In this document: positions 5,146 through 6,094 of the stretch, piece after piece
Layout of the letters: every line of letters starts with the position of its first letter
Position numbering within the stretch: position 1 is the stretch's first letter
Source of the DNA: Ardenticatenia bacterium
GTDB taxonomy: Bacteria; Chloroflexota; Anaerolineae; Promineifilales; Promineifilaceae
Reading direction: 5' to 3'
Length of the DNA: 6,094 nucleotides
Assembly: GCA_014237545.1 (NCBI GenBank)
Contig: JAACJX010000582.1
Location: 1 to 6,094 of the forward strand
The notes under the pieces: generated by a model
Seen by the model: the letters and a program-made list of their open reading frames with translations, nothing else
The model's database searches: none
What the model was told of the DNA's origin: nothing
Position numbers and translations under genes: made by a program

Positions 5146-6094
5146 TACGCTTACGTGGCCTTTCAGTTCAGCTCTTTCTCTTTATCATCCTGCCGCTGAC
5201 TTTGCTTCTGGCGGCTATCGCCATCGGTGGGGTGTCCCTCCACCAACGGGCAATGCGACAGATGGTCGGCGAACGGGACGAGCGAACCACTCGCGCCGCG
5301 GCCGCTGCAATGGAGGAACAATTGCAGCGACGGGCCGCGGCCGTCGCCAACTTGGCTCTCCACGCCGTCCACGTGCCCCCGGCGACCGCCCTGAGCGACA
5401 GCATCTCCTTTAGCGGAGACTTTACCACCCTGGCTATCCTGAGCCCAGAGGGAGAAGTACAGGCTGCGGATGACCCCGAGTGGTGGCAGCAAGTGGTCGA
5501 TAGTCAAGGGCGATCGATAAGGAGTGATGCCTTCACGCCCGTTTTCCCAGACCCTCGAACTGGCGAGCCGATTGCGCTCGTCACGGCCGCGACCGAAGAC
5601 GGTACAATGGCTGTCGGCGCGTTTGACCCGACGGATATTGCCCGCGACGCTTTAAGTCGGGTTGTACGGCCCGGCGACTACACGATTGTCTATCTCATCG
5701 CCCCCGATGGAACACTAATCTATCAAACCGGGCGCTCCGATCTGGCCGGGCACGACACGCCCATTACGGACCACCCCGGGGTGGCCGAAGCCCTACGGGG
5801 CGAAATCGGTACGACGTTCCTCGATGTCGGCAACGACGAACACGTCGTGAGCTTCACGCCTGTCACCCCCGTTGGCTGGGCGCTGGTCATGGAAGAGGCG
5901 TGGCGCGAGATGACCGACCCGCTATTGCGACAAACGGAATTGACTCCGCTTGTTCTCTTGCCGGCGCTGGTCGTCGCTCTGGCCGGGCTGTGGTTCGCCG
6001 CGCGGCAGATCATGCAACCACTGCAAGACCTGACCGCCCGCACCACGGCCCTAGGGCGCGGCGACTTCAACGCCGTGAGCGAACCGGTTGGCGG
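5142..6094 (+). CDS. Membrane sensor protein (Cache-like sensor plus HAMP), probable histidine kinase; partial at right edge
   Basis: 317 residues are visible and the frame stays open at the window end. A short basic N-terminus (MIRLRGLS) leads into transmembrane helix 1 at about 9-31. An extracytoplasmic domain follows at about 34-265, starting with a long Ala/Arg/Glu helix (44-75) and then two PAS-like Cache lobes with the typical strand-turn signatures LAILSPEGEVQAAD (97-110) and VYLIAPDGTLIYQTGR (183-198), closing with VVSFTPVTPVGWALVMEE (235-252). Transmembrane helix 2 is at about 268-288. A HAMP start follows: QIMQPLQDLTARTTALGRGDFN (289-310). The catalytic part lies beyond the edge, so histidine kinase is inferred from the coupled response regulator; a diguanylate cyclase or chemoreceptor would share this N-terminal plan. 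The start ATG overlaps the regulator stop as ATGA with no Shine-Dalgarno of its own, so translation should depend on the upstream gene. The ligand is unknown. Confidence 0.85.
   Translation, partial: MIRLRGLSVQLFLFIILPLTLLLAAIAIGGVSLHQRAMRQMVGERDERTTRAAAAAMEEQLQRRAAAVANLALHAVHVPPATALSDSISFSGDFTTLAILSPEGEVQAADDPEWWQQVVDSQGRSIRSDAFTPVFPDPRTGEPIALVTAATEDGTMAVGAFDPTDIARDALSRVVRPGDYTIVYLIAPDGTLIYQTGRSDLAGHDTPITDHPGVAEALRGEIGTTFLDVGNDEHVVSFTPVTPVGWALVMEEAWREMTDPLLRQTELTPLVLLPALVVALAGLWFAARQIMQPLQDLTARTTALGRGDFNAVSEPVG

Noticed and set aside
4967..5413. 148-codon plus-strand frame spanning the regulator/sensor junction
   Set aside because: It is the alternate frame of two well-supported genes, and its product is Pro/Arg/Ser-rich as expected of a GC-rich shadow. 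It also does not rescue the missing regulator segment, so a frameshift explanation fails.
5163..5507. 114-codon minus-strand frame opposite the sensor gene
   Set aside because: Antisense to the transmembrane and Cache coding region, no ribosome site, no recognisable domain.
1..6094. CRISPR array, tRNA/rRNA, insertion sequence or attachment-site repeats
   Set aside because: Reading both strands showed no regularly spaced repeats, no tRNA-like cloverleaf, no transposase motifs and no flanking direct or inverted repeats around the hsd genes inside the window.

Overview
The window is bacterial and moderately GC-rich, and it is fully packed except for one divergent intergenic region. Two opposing gene sets lie back to back. 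On the minus strand, from 4387 down past the left edge, runs an accessory restriction-modification-type operon: hsdM (DNA methyltransferase), hsdS (specificity subunit) and a GHKL-fold (Hsp90/MutL/gyrase-B-like) ATPase that is cut by the window edge. On the plus strand, from 4705 past the right edge, runs a two-component pair: a LuxR/NarL-type response regulator and a membrane sensor protein with a Cache-like extracytoplasmic domain and a HAMP start. The look of the sensor and regulator recalls Chloroflexota (Anaerolineae-like) genomes. That is an impression from general familiarity, not a computed assignment.

Layout: 1-1185 (-) GHKL ATPase, 395 residues visible, C-terminus outside the window. 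1182-2312 (-) hsdS, with two target-recognition domains and two conserved helical spacers. 2309-4387 (-) hsdM, with a TTG start behind a strong Shine-Dalgarno. 4388-4704 divergent intergenic region with an AT-rich patch on the hsdM side, a G-run tract in the middle and a promoter-like pair directly before the regulator. 4705-5145 (+) response regulator. 5142-6094 (+) sensor protein, partial.

All three gene-gene junctions use the same ATGA stop/start overlap, so the three minus-strand genes should be translated as one coupled unit, and likewise the two plus-strand genes. HsdM and HsdS would together form the sequence-specific adenine methyltransferase. No HsdR is visible. The place where a third subunit might be expected is taken by the GHKL ATPase, a class previously noted beside restriction-modification systems (MutL/MORC-like ATPases). 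It may be an extra effector or a replacement one.

Two observations deserve most attention. The first is the GHKL ATPase coupled directly to hsdS. The second is the response regulator, which seems to have lost about 65-75 internal residues in frame: the end of the receiver domain, the linker and the first helix of the DNA-binding domain. The upstream acidic pocket and phospho-acceptor Asp, and the DNA-recognition helix, remain.
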